Shown one piece after another: positions 27,738 through 36,700 of a DNA stretch of 64,000 nucleotides (positions are counted from its first letter, which is position 1; every line of letters starts with the position of its first letter). Origin of the DNA: Planctomycetales bacterium (lineage in GTDB: Bacteria > Planctomycetota > Planctomycetia > Planctomycetales > Planctomycetaceae); contig JANQPT010000025.1 of assembly GCA_028285345.1 (NCBI GenBank), positions 1-64,000 on the forward strand, written 5' to 3'. The notes beneath the pieces were generated by a model, which saw nothing but the letters and a program-made list of their open reading frames with translations, was not told where the DNA came from and ran no database searches. The translations under genes and the position numbers were made by a program.

Positions 27738-28311
27738 CACTGCCCCGATCTACTCCGCCGATGAACGCAAGACCTTGATATACGTTGCGCGAAAATCGAT
27801 TGCGCATGGTGTTCGGGCTCAAGAACCCCTGCCGCTGGAGCCGTCTGATTATCCCGACCCGCTGGGGGCCGTTCGCTGCAGTTTCGTAACGCTCAGGATC
27901 GCGGGGAAGCTGCGTGGTTGCATGGGATCGCTGACTCCTCAGCGGCCGTTGGTGCAGGACGTCGCCTACAATGCTTACTCATCGTCCGCCCGCGATCCTC
28001 GTTTCTCAGCGGTAACCGAACCTGAAGTCAACGAACTGCAAATCCACCTCTCGGTCCTCTCGGAGGCCGTCCCGCTGGAATTCGAATCGCGGGACGAGTT
28101 ATTTGCGCTGATTCGACCCGGCATCGACGGGCTGATCCTCCGCAGTTCCGGCCGCAGCGGCACGCTATTGCCGGCGGTTTGGCAGAGCCTGCCCGAAGTG
28201 CAGCCGTTTTGGGATCAATTGCTGAAGAAAGCCGGCTTGCCGGAGGGATATTGGGACGACGATCTGGCGGTGCTGCGCTATACGACGGAATCGTTTGGAG
28301 AGTCCCGTTAA
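27724..28311 (+). CDS. AmmeMemoRadiSam system protein A (AMMECR1 family)
   Basis: A 195-residue AMMECR1-domain protein with VRCSFVTLRIAGKLRGCMGS, the family's invariant LRGC.G block, then VAYNAYSSSARDPRF and LQIHLSVLSE. The start at 27724 overlaps the end of the memo-like gene by 14 nt, showing translational coupling. Its molecular function is unknown. A perfect 14-bp hairpin follows the stop codon. Confidence 0.92.
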   Translation: MPLPSTAPIYSADERKTLIYVARKSIAHGVRAQEPLPLEPSDYPDPLGAVRCSFVTLRIAGKLRGCMGSLTPQRPLVQDVAYNAYSSSARDPRFSAVTEPEVNELQIHLSVLSEAVPLEFESRDELFALIRPGIDGLILRSSGRSGTLLPAVWQSLPEVQPFWDQLLKKAGLPEGYWDDDLAVLRYTTESFGESR

Positions 28312-28319
28312 ATGAACAA

Positions 28320-28353
28320 GACCGCCGCGTGAACATCGATTCACGCGGCGGTC
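28320..28353. terminator. Perfect 14-bp hairpin between convergent genes
   Basis: GACCGCCGCGTGAA (28320-28333), loop CATCGA, then its exact complement (28340-28353). It lies 9 bp after the AMMECR1-like gene and 30 bp before the end of the convergent Cys-rich gene. There is no T-run on either side, so it could be a bidirectional intrinsic-like terminator or an mRNA-stabilising stem. Confidence 0.6.
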
Positions 28354-28382
28354 TCAGCGTAGCTGAATGGTTGTCAGCAGCG

Positions 28383-29210
28383 CTACCGTTTGGCAACGTT
28401 GGCCGGTTCCGGAATCGCCTTCCATTCGCCCTTGGCATGTTTGGGCCGGCGGACGATGCGGGCAGTGCCATAGGTCGCGCGGCGGGTGAGCCGTTTGCGC
28501 TCGGTCGCGGGCCGCCAAGAGAACGACGCGTTGTCCAGATATTGCTTCAGCAAATCGGGACCGTCGCTGGATCCTTGTTCGGCCTCTCCTTTGTTGTCAC
28601 TCTCGCCGGATTCCTCTCCCGATGCTTCACCGGCACCCCCGGCGTCTTCAATCGACGGAGTCTCCGCCGCACCGTTGCGTCCCGGCACTTTCTCGGGAGG
28701 CGGCTTAAATGCTTTCGTTTCTTCCGCGCCTGGTTCAGGGGGACCGCCTTGGCCGTTGGTTCCTTCCCAACCTTTCTCGGTGGTCGAGGCATCAGGATCT
28801 TCATACGTCTTAGCCCGTTCGGGAGGCGGTTCCTTGGTGCGCTCGGTCGTCGCGGGTGTGGAAATGCCGCAACCGCCGGTCGGACAGCCGCCGGGACCGC
28901 AGCCGCTGTAACATCCGCCGACCCCGCACAGCCCTGGTCCGCAGGGAGAACATGGCGAACAGCTGCTCGGTGCAAAGTAGGTGCTTTGAATGCCGCAACC
29001 GCCCGGACCGCAGGGGGAGGGGCTATACGCAGGCGGTGCGCAGCAGGGATCATACGGCTGCGGATAACAACGCTGCTTGGGACAGTGAGGCCCAAACAAT
29101 CCGTTCCAGACCCACGGAATCAGTCCGGCATTTCCCACCGACGTGCTGAGCAAGAGCATTACCGCGGAACAGACCAGAGTTGCGCTCCATTTCAAACTCA
29201 AACGCTTCAT
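28383..29210 (-). CDS. Exported Gly/Cys/Pro-rich planctomycete protein
   Basis: A 275-residue protein with a signal peptide (KRLSLKWSATLVCSAVMLLL...VGNA). The next 80 residues are dense in Cys, Gly and Pro (CGPGGCGIQ, SPCSPCGPGLCG, GCGPGGCPTGGCG), roughly 20 Cys that could cross-link or bind metal. Then comes an acidic, low-complexity linker rich in Glu, Pro and Gly, and a basic C-terminus with SFSWRPATERKRLTRRATYG. AGGTGA lies just before the ATG. It resembles structural envelope proteins of planctomycetes; a structural role is inferred. Confidence 0.75.
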   Translation of the reverse strand: MKRLSLKWSATLVCSAVMLLLSTSVGNAGLIPWVWNGLFGPHCPKQRCYPQPYDPCCAPPAYSPSPCGPGGCGIQSTYFAPSSCSPCSPCGPGLCGVGGCYSGCGPGGCPTGGCGISTPATTERTKEPPPERAKTYEDPDASTTEKGWEGTNGQGGPPEPGAEETKAFKPPPEKVPGRNGAAETPSIEDAGGAGEASGEESGESDNKGEAEQGSSDGPDLLKQYLDNASFSWRPATERKRLTRRATYGTARIVRRPKHAKGEWKAIPEPANVAKR

Positions 29211-29639
29211 CGTTTCACCTCAATCAGCTGAAAGATCCTTGCAGAAGTGCGTTGACTCGTCTTCTCCAATGTTAACCCTGGCTTCAGATTTGCCGTAGAA
29301 GATACCGCGGGTATCGCTTAGAGAAAACCTCCAGAAGCCTGCCCGATTTACGTAGGCCCCTTGTTTTGTTGTAATCATTTTTTATATCAAACCGATGCTG
29401 GCGATTCCACCAATTTCAAGCAAGGTGAACGTCGTACCATGAATTCGACAGGCGCTTGGAGCAAAAACTTCGCCCAGACAACGGGTTAAATACAACCGTC
29501 AAGGTTTATCGGAGGGCCAATCAGGGCTTGCAGCCGCTGCCCCACCCTCAGGGTCCTGGAGCACAAGTTCAAACTCTGTCAGCAGGTTACGGTGTCGACG
29601 ACTCCACAGACGACTCTGGCGCCGGTGCGATTTCAGGCG
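29211..29639. other. Intergenic region, nothing recognised
   Basis: About 430 bp. An AT-rich patch around 29360-29400 and a short dyad GATACC/GGTATC near 29300 are the only structures seen. Open frames here have no protein-like features. Confidence 0.5.
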
Positions 29640-30938
29640 CTATTCGCCGTCGGGCTGGGCGACGTCAAACGTCAATTCGACGGTTGCCGGCGGCTCCGCG
29701 CGTTCTGCGGGCTCCGAGAGGGCGACTTCAAAGGGCCGTCCGAGACTATTTCCCGAGCGATCTTCGAGCGTTGAGTCGGCGGTAATCGTATACCGTCCCG
29801 GCTTCCAAGGATTCTCCGGCAGAAACCGCCACAACGTCTCGCCACCGGCGACCTCGACTCGGCCGGCGATGATCTCGTCATCCGGTCCGGTGATGACAAA
29901 GACCCGCTGCAACATCGCGTGGTCGAGGGGCTCATCAAAGTGAACCTGTAGCGGGCCGCGCGAATTGGGCTCAGGGGGTTCGACTCGCCATGCTTTAATT
30001 CGCGGCTGCACTTCATCCGGCGGCCCGACTTCAAATTCCTTGCGAAACTCTTCTGCCAGCCGATTGCCGGCCGCGTCTTTCCAATCGGAGTCGATGACCA
30101 ATTGATAGCGTTGATCGGGAAGCAGCGGCGGTCCGACCTCCTCGCGCGGCTGCAATTCCTGCTTGATGCGCCCCGGGTCGAACAGCACCGTCATGCGTGT
30201 TCCCGCCACATCCCACAATTCCTCCCCAAGTTCCAAAAACGGGTCCGGCACTTGCTCCCCCGCTGCGTTGAGCAACCGGATGTGCTTGTACGAATCTTCC
30301 TGGCTCATCGGGGCAGAAAAATGCAGGTAAATCTTAAGCAAGTTTTGCGGCAGTTGATCGCCGGTGGGATAAACTGCCGTCACGGTCGTTGTCGGCGACT
30401 CCGGTTTTCGAGGCAGCGTGAATACTTGGCGAACGCTTCCCGTATAGGAACGCGCAGCGTCGCGGAGCCCCAGCGGAGAAAAGATCGCCGTGTACGATTG
30501 GCCGGGCTGCAGTGGGAATTGCGGCGTGAAGACCAACATTCCGTCGACGACACTTCGCTCGCCCAACATCGCCGGCTGTTCGTTGTCGATCTCCGCCCCA
30601 GTGTAAACTTCGAAGGACGCCAACAGCCGTTCTCCTTCTTTGGCTCCCGACGTCAACAGAGACATTAACTCCGCCGGCAATCCCTTGAGCTCGAAGACTG
30701 CTTCAGGGACCGGTCCCGGATTCAGCGCGACTGTGATACGTTGTAGCGATGCGCCCTCCCGTGCGGCAGCCGCTGTCGAATCCTGATTCGCCGCACTCTC
30801 CGCACTACCAGTGCTGCGGATGTCTTCGCTGCATCCCACAAACGCGAGTGCCAGCGAACAGCCCAGCGCTATCGCGCCAACTTGTCGCATAGCGCCGCGA
30901 GGGCGCAGTTGTCGCTGTAAGCGAACGTATCGGGCCAT
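29640..30938 (-). CDS. Lipoprotein with Ig-like (SbsA/Big_5-type) domains
   Basis: About 432 residues. The N-terminus is basic and then hydrophobic, ending in a lipobox (LAFVGC, then SEDI). Ig-like strands follow, each with motifs of the Big_5/SbsA type: KIYLHFSAPMSQED, LQVHFDEPLDHAML, LLPDQRYQLVIDSDWKDAAGN and PGRYTITADSTLEDRSGNSLG. The start at 30938 is chosen because the longer frame (to 31019) would begin above a terminator hairpin; GGAG and GAGG precede this ATG. Surface or periplasmic lipoprotein, function unknown. Confidence 0.8.
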   Translation of the reverse strand: MARYVRLQRQLRPRGAMRQVGAIALGCSLALAFVGCSEDIRSTGSAESAANQDSTAAAAREGASLQRITVALNPGPVPEAVFELKGLPAELMSLLTSGAKEGERLLASFEVYTGAEIDNEQPAMLGERSVVDGMLVFTPQFPLQPGQSYTAIFSPLGLRDAARSYTGSVRQVFTLPRKPESPTTTVTAVYPTGDQLPQNLLKIYLHFSAPMSQEDSYKHIRLLNAAGEQVPDPFLELGEELWDVAGTRMTVLFDPGRIKQELQPREEVGPPLLPDQRYQLVIDSDWKDAAGNRLAEEFRKEFEVGPPDEVQPRIKAWRVEPPEPNSRGPLQVHFDEPLDHAMLQRVFVITGPDDEIIAGRVEVAGGETLWRFLPENPWKPGRYTITADSTLEDRSGNSLGRPFEVALSEPAERAEPPATVELTFDVAQPDGE

Positions 30939-30971
30939 CGCCTCGACTCCGGATTTCAACTTGTAGAACGC

Positions 30972-31009
30972 GTCAAAGAGAAACCCGGATGCACGTGACA
31001 TCCGGGTTT
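30972..31009 (-). terminator. Rho-independent terminator or attenuator
   Basis: The minus strand has an 11-bp stem (AAACCCGGATG/CATCCGGGTTT, 30981-30991 and 30999-31009) followed by TCTCTTT. It is 37 bp after the stop of the exported propeller gene and 43 bp before the next start, so it separates or attenuates the two genes. Confidence 0.75.
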
Positions 31010-31046
31010 CCGCCAACATGATAATCCCTGACTGGGGTCCGGGAGG

Positions 31047-32153
31047 CTACGGGAGGGGAATCGTCTGTAGGTTCAGATTATCCCGTTTGTCTTGAACCAA
31101 GACCAGGGCGGACGAGTCGTCCAAACGGTCGAGTTGCACGACACCGGTCAAGCCTTCGATGGTTTCGTAGGGATGGCCAGCTTTGTCCCGCACTCGTTCC
31201 TTGAGTCCTTCAGCTTTGTCGATGCCCTCGGTAGTAAACTTCATGACGCCGCGGTTGTTGTTGGCCATTAGCACATATCGCTTGCCATCCTGCTCGTAGA
31301 CGATCATATCGAGCGGGCGGTTGCGATTCCCCAGTTCGGCGACGGTCGTTCCCGTGACTTTCGTATCGGGCGTCAGCCGCGAAATGGGGAACGTGACCAG
31401 CGGAGTGCAGGTGTATGCGGCCAGGAGGTGCGGCTCGCCGCCGACGACCAGGGGCACAAACGTCCGGACCGGCGAACGAGTTTCCAATTTGCCGTGCGAT
31501 GCGTGATAGATCTCGACGCTGGTCCCCGCGTCGGCATCGGCAAACGGGAACGGAATGGAACGCAATTTGGACGCGAAATCTTCATTGGACAATCCGGCGA
31601 TGTACAGTCGGCCGTCGAAAAACGCGAGGTCGGTGATCGAATCGCGGCGTTTGTTGCGAGCCCGGCGTCCCTTGCCGGTCACCTTATCGGCGGGAGGGTT
31701 GGGCAGTGCCGCTTTGGCGAACGGCACATCCTTTAACGAGACCGCCGAGATCTTGCCGTCGGAACTTACCTTGAGAATCGCCGGTTGAGCTTTGGGTCCC
31801 TTGCCGCGCGCAACGGAGAGGTACGCATTGCCGCTGAGTGGATTGACGGCGACGTCATTGACTTGGACTTGATCCGCGGACGTCCCCAGCAAGTTCGCGA
31901 TTTTTTTATCGAGGCCCTTCACATTGATGTCCGCAGGCTCGCGTTTGTCCGGAGCGTCTCCTGTATCGACAGCAAAAACGGCCGCTGATTGCGAATCGCC
32001 GACAAACAGCACTCCACCGGGTCCGAACGCCAGCGGACCGGCCGCTTTGATGTCCGGGGTCCCTTTTTCCAAACCGGTAGCGGCACCGGCGATTCCCGTC
32101 ATTAGTGACACACAGAGCAGCACGACTAACAGCCTGCAGATTCCGCTGAACAT
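31047..32153 (-). CDS. Exported propeller-like protein of unknown function
   Basis: A 368-residue protein with a signal peptide (MFSGICRLLVVLLCVSLMTGIAGA). Beta-propeller-like repeats follow (GPGGVLFVGDSQSAAVFAVD, NPLSGNAYLSVARG, ITDLAFFDGRLYIAGL, YVLMANNNRGVMKF). GGGGAG lies 7 nt before the ATG. It is probably a periplasmic binding or scaffold protein. A short basic insertion (GKGRRARNKRRD) interrupts the fold near 160-170. I do not recognise a named family. Confidence 0.75.
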   Translation of the reverse strand: MFSGICRLLVVLLCVSLMTGIAGAATGLEKGTPDIKAAGPLAFGPGGVLFVGDSQSAAVFAVDTGDAPDKREPADINVKGLDKKIANLLGTSADQVQVNDVAVNPLSGNAYLSVARGKGPKAQPAILKVSSDGKISAVSLKDVPFAKAALPNPPADKVTGKGRRARNKRRDSITDLAFFDGRLYIAGLSNEDFASKLRSIPFPFADADAGTSVEIYHASHGKLETRSPVRTFVPLVVGGEPHLLAAYTCTPLVTFPISRLTPDTKVTGTTVAELGNRNRPLDMIVYEQDGKRYVLMANNNRGVMKFTTEGIDKAEGLKERVRDKAGHPYETIEGLTGVVQLDRLDDSSALVLVQDKRDNLNLQTIPLP

Positions 32154-32546
32154 GATTCGACTCCCCTAAACAAAGAGCATGAAAGCTAACAAGCGGCCAC
32201 CGTCTCCCGCATCCGCTGATTATCCAATCTGTGATCGGACATTCAATGCTGGAATGCCGGAATCCGTTGCGATCGGAAAAGATGGCGCACTTTATCAAGA
32301 GCAGGACAGCTCGCTGTTGCGCCGTTACCATTCCGGAAGCCGCCGGACGGTGGGACAATCGCAGCAGCGGTGTGGTGGATCATCTTGCCTGTGCCAATCC
32401 ACACTGGTACGCTATGTGAATCGCGCAGGTGATGCTGGCCGGCGCCGAGACTCATTCATTTTTCAAGCAAACTTTCGGCAACAACAAACACGATTGACGA
32501 ATCGCCGACGGCACTTGAATCTGTAATAAACAACCTGGAACAACCA
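32154..32546. other. Intergenic region between divergent genes
   Basis: About 390 bp with no recognisable gene. Small open frames at 32179-32526 and 32231-32419 have no motif or start support. Promoters in both directions should be present but are not obvious. Confidence 0.5.
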
Positions 32547-33710
32547 ATGTCTCAACCACAGACGCCTGACGGGCGGGATTTTTCGCGGCGGGACTTTCTG
32601 CAAGCCGGAGGCGCCGGTTTGGGCGCGGCCGGACTCACGATGTCGGTCTCACCTGCGCCGGCGGAGTCTTCGCCGCAGCCGAATCAACCGCGGCAGGCCA
32701 TCTTGCTGTTTCTCAACGGCGGACCCAGCCATCTGGATACGTGGGATCCCAAGCCACACGCGCTGGCCGAGATACGGGGTCCGTTTTCGGCGATTTCCAC
32801 GCGCGTCGCGGGAATTCAGTTCAGCGAGCACTTTCCGTTGATGGCGGCGCAGTCGAACCAGTTTGCGCTCTTGCGGAGTCTGTATCACGAAGAGTCTCCC
32901 ATCCACGAGACGGGGCATCAATTGATCAACACCGGTTTTTTGTTCCGGCGGGGCATTGAGCGGCCCAGTCTGGGGTCGGTGGTAAGTTCGCTTTCCACAG
33001 ATTCGGCGGCCAACGCGTACGCGGTGTTGGGGGGACGATTGGGAAACACCGGCGTTAACGTGAGCCATGGTCAGGATGCCGGCGCGCTCGGCCGCGCGCA
33101 CGATCCGCAGTATCTCGACGCGGCGCCGATCGTTGGCGATGAGCCGCCTCAAATTCTGGAGCGCTACGGGAGAAACTCGTTCGGTCAGAATTGTCTGGCC
33201 GCGAGACGGCTGATTGAGACCGGTTACAAAGTTGTCACGGTGAATATGTTCGAGACGGTTTTCGGCCGTACCAGTTGGGACTGCCATGCCAACGGCGGTG
33301 ATCTTGCGACAACTTTAACGGACTATGCTCATACTGTTTGCCCGATGTTCGATCGTGGGTTCACCGCGCTGTTGAGCGATCTGAAGCAGCGCGGCTTGCT
33401 GGAATCAACGCAGGTGTTGGCCGTGGGAGAGTTCGGCCGTACGCCGCGACTCAATCCCCGCGGCGGGCGCGACCACTGGCCCCGTGTTTGGACGGCTCTC
33501 GCAGCCGGAGGAGACGTCGCCGGTGGACAAGTCCTCGGGGCGAGCGACCGCCACGGCGCCGAGCCGCAAGAGCGGCCGATCCACCTGTCCGAACTGTCCG
33601 CAAGTCTCTATCACCATCTGGGAATCGACACCCGGCAACAGCTGTCCGTCGATGGACGGGAGTTGATGCCGTTGGTCCAGGCGGATCCGATCCGTGAACT
33701 GTGGTCCTAA
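32547..33710 (+). CDS. DUF1501 domain protein with Tat signal
   Basis: A 387-residue member of the DUF1501 family, very abundant in planctomycetes and related to the alkaline-phosphatase/sulfatase fold. The N-terminus has a twin-arginine signal (FSRRDFLQAGGAGLGAAGL). Family motifs include LFLNGGPSHLDTWDPKP, HETGHQLINTG, WDCHANGG, VGEFGRTPRLN and GRDHWPRVWTALAAGG. It should be exported folded. The metal-site Asp/His pattern hints at hydrolase activity, but no substrate is known. Confidence 0.92.
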   Translation: MSQPQTPDGRDFSRRDFLQAGGAGLGAAGLTMSVSPAPAESSPQPNQPRQAILLFLNGGPSHLDTWDPKPHALAEIRGPFSAISTRVAGIQFSEHFPLMAAQSNQFALLRSLYHEESPIHETGHQLINTGFLFRRGIERPSLGSVVSSLSTDSAANAYAVLGGRLGNTGVNVSHGQDAGALGRAHDPQYLDAAPIVGDEPPQILERYGRNSFGQNCLAARRLIETGYKVVTVNMFETVFGRTSWDCHANGGDLATTLTDYAHTVCPMFDRGFTALLSDLKQRGLLESTQVLAVGEFGRTPRLNPRGGRDHWPRVWTALAAGGDVAGGQVLGASDRHGAEPQERPIHLSELSASLYHHLGIDTRQQLSVDGRELMPLVQADPIRELWS

Positions 33711-33752
33711 ACCCACGGCACAGAGGAGCGGTGCACGCAGACTGCGGCGATA

Positions 33753-36700
33753 TCACATGCCTGCGAGGGCGTGCAAGCGGTCATCGGCATTGATCAGTGC
33801 GACGCCGGCCATGCCGTGGATACGGATCAGACCGTGGCCTGCAAGGCGAAGCTTCTGGACGAACTCGCCGGTCTCCGGATCGCAATACAGCACATGAAAC
33901 GATTCCGGACCCAGGTGATGTCGCGGATAGACTGCTAGATACGGTCCCTGTTTCTCCACAACGCGGGGAGTCTCTTCGTCACCGAGATAGGTCTCCCATA
34001 ATAACTTTCCATTGCTCGCCGAATACGCGCGTAGAATTCCATCATTGGCCGCGTAAACTGCTCGGTCGTCCAAGACAATTTGTGAGGCCGCATCGCGGAT
34101 GAGGCTCCGCCCCAAACTCGCGCTCCAAATCCCCGCTCCGGTTGCCGCGTCGATACCCACGAGCGTGTCGCCGTCTTCGATCAGGAGCACGATGTGGCGA
34201 TTGCGCCGAATCACCGGCGGGGCATTGGTTTGTGATATGGCGCGCCGATACCGCCAGAGGAACGCCGCATCCGGGCCGCGACGCACGAGCAGACTATCCG
34301 GGCCAGTCGTCAGCGATAGAAAATCGCCGTCGCCCGCCTTCAGAAGTGCAGCCCACTCAGTATCCGGCCCGAGTCGGCGGGACTCAACCGTTCCATCGGA
34401 ACAATCCAAGATGACGATCCAATCGGGATCAAGCACCTGCAGCACAACTTGCTTCGTGGTGAGAAGCCATTGGCGCTGCAGCGTTCCATGAGCCGGCCGA
34501 AACCGCCAGCGGATTGTTCCTCCGTGGAGATCAATACAAGTGAGTTCGTTGGGATCTCGGATGAATAGGGACATCTCGCTCCCGGAATCGATTAACCTTG
34601 GTGACGAAATCCCAGGCCCGGCATTTGGCGAACGATGAAAATTCTCCAGCCGCCATACACGTTTGCCGGTTTGGACGTCGCGTGATTCGAGCGCCTGCGG
34701 GCCCCAAAGCAACAGGTTGGTTCCCGCGTAGGCCGCCCATTGATAATCATCGGCCGCGGGTTCTTGCCATCGAATTCGACCGTTGAGGGAGTTCACGCAA
34801 CGCAGCTGTTCATCGAGAGTCACGACAGCCTGCTTTTCAATGGCCGAGGCCATGCCGTGCGGAATGAGCAGCTTGCTGCGACCCGACAAGAGCAGCTGCC
34901 ACTGTCTGCGCAGCGGCAATACTGCACTGCCCGATTGGGACAACGCTGCCTGTCGTCGGTACTCGTCGCGCTGCAGCTGCTCGCTCACGTACTCGGCGAC
35001 GGACTTGGATTCTGACGATGACTCGATGACCGCATCGGGAAACTCGTCCGCCAACTCCGTCAGACGCTGTTGTGACAAACGCCAGTCTCCACCCCGTTCG
35101 TAGATCCTTGCAAGCCGCAGCAATGCGGTCTTTCGTATCTCGGGGTCGCGACTATCAATGATGCACAAATACGCATTAATCGCCGACGCGTCATCCCCGG
35201 CAGTTTCATATTCTTCAGCGACCGAGAGCCAGGCCGCCTGAGAAGCTTGGGCGTGGGGAAACTTCTGCAACAACTCAACGAGTGAGGCCGGGTCGTCCGC
35301 TGCGGCGTGCGACGCGATTTCTTCCGCAGCCTGCTCTTCGACCGACTGATAGATGCTCTGTCCGAATTGCAGAATCAGTTCATTGAGCTTGGCGACGGCC
35401 AGGCGACGCGCGGTTTTTCCGCTGCCGTTGTCGTCTTCAATCCACAGCCGCGATAGTTCCGCATCGGCGATGATGTCTTGCAAGGCCGCGACGGCGTCCT
35501 GCCCACGCTCCGCCGCAAGCGAAGCAGCCGCCAAGCGAGATAGAATCCGCTGCCGCAGTGCCGGTGCGACGGGAAGCTTTGACGCTCGGCGTAAGTAGGT
35601 GCGGGCTTGAGAAACGTGATCCTCCTTCAATGACGATTCCGCCAGCATCAGGAGCAACTCTGCCTGTTTTGCGGCGGCGAACTCGCTGAGCGGCCGGCCT
35701 TGATACAACTGCTTCGGCTCGGCGCATTTGACGGCGGCCTGGAATTCGTCGAGCGCCGACTCCCACTGCTGCGCCGCCTCCTCCAGCAGTGCAAGTCGAA
35801 GATGCAACTGCGCGTCGCCGGGAGCGACGGAGAGCTGTTCCTGTAATTGTTTGCGGACGCGGCCCCATTGTGAGTAGGCGACCAACGCGTCCGCCTGCGA
35901 GACGATCAACAAACCGCCCGCCATGAGAAGATTTCCACCGGTTAGCACAGGCCCGCTCTCGGCCCGCCATGGCTGCAACTTCAACTCAGCGTGCGGTCGG
36001 CCAGTTGCAATTTCAAAGACCTCGATCGCTTCTTTTTTCGGCCAAAAGACAAGCCCTTTTCCGATCAACCCGCGTCCGTACCCGTGCGCAACAACGTCGT
36101 TTTGACCGCTGCGCCATTTGATCTGACCCGAATCGAGGTCGAGCGACCAGAGGATGTCGCCCGACACGATGACTTGCTGACCCTCCACTCCCAAAATGTG
36201 CCGGATACCGCCCTGCAGCCGTCGAGACCATTTCCGCACGCCTGTTTTGGCGTCCAGGGCAATGACCGTACCCTCGGCGGGCGACCGCCAATGTAGTTCG
36301 CCGCGAACGTCCTGAGAGGCGACGAGCTTCAAATCCGACGGCGCGGCAATCAGTGTCCCCTCGTGGTAGACGCATGGAACCAATCCACTTTTCAAGCGCG
36401 AGGTCCAATGATTCTGCTTGTTTGGTTCGTAGGTAACGACCCACGCCAGCGAGCCGTCGCGCGCATCAAGAGCAGCGATCGCTCCCTGATTGGTCGAATA
36501 AAACAAGCGTCCATCCGCAAGCGTCAGTAGTTGGTGGCTGACTTCTTCGACATTCACTTCCTGCGCGGGCAAAAACGTGCAGACTCTTCGTTTCCACAGC
36601 AATCGGCCGTTCTCCGCGTCCAGGCAGGCGACAAAGGCCTGCGGCTGGGGAGTGCTGTTGCGAAGCGCTACATACAAACTGCCGTCAGCGACGGCGGGGG

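Noticed and set aside
28179..29231. A 350-codon plus-strand frame
   Set aside because: Antisense to the Cys-rich exported protein and the AMMECR1-like end; its Arg/Gly-rich product is typical of a GC-rich shadow.
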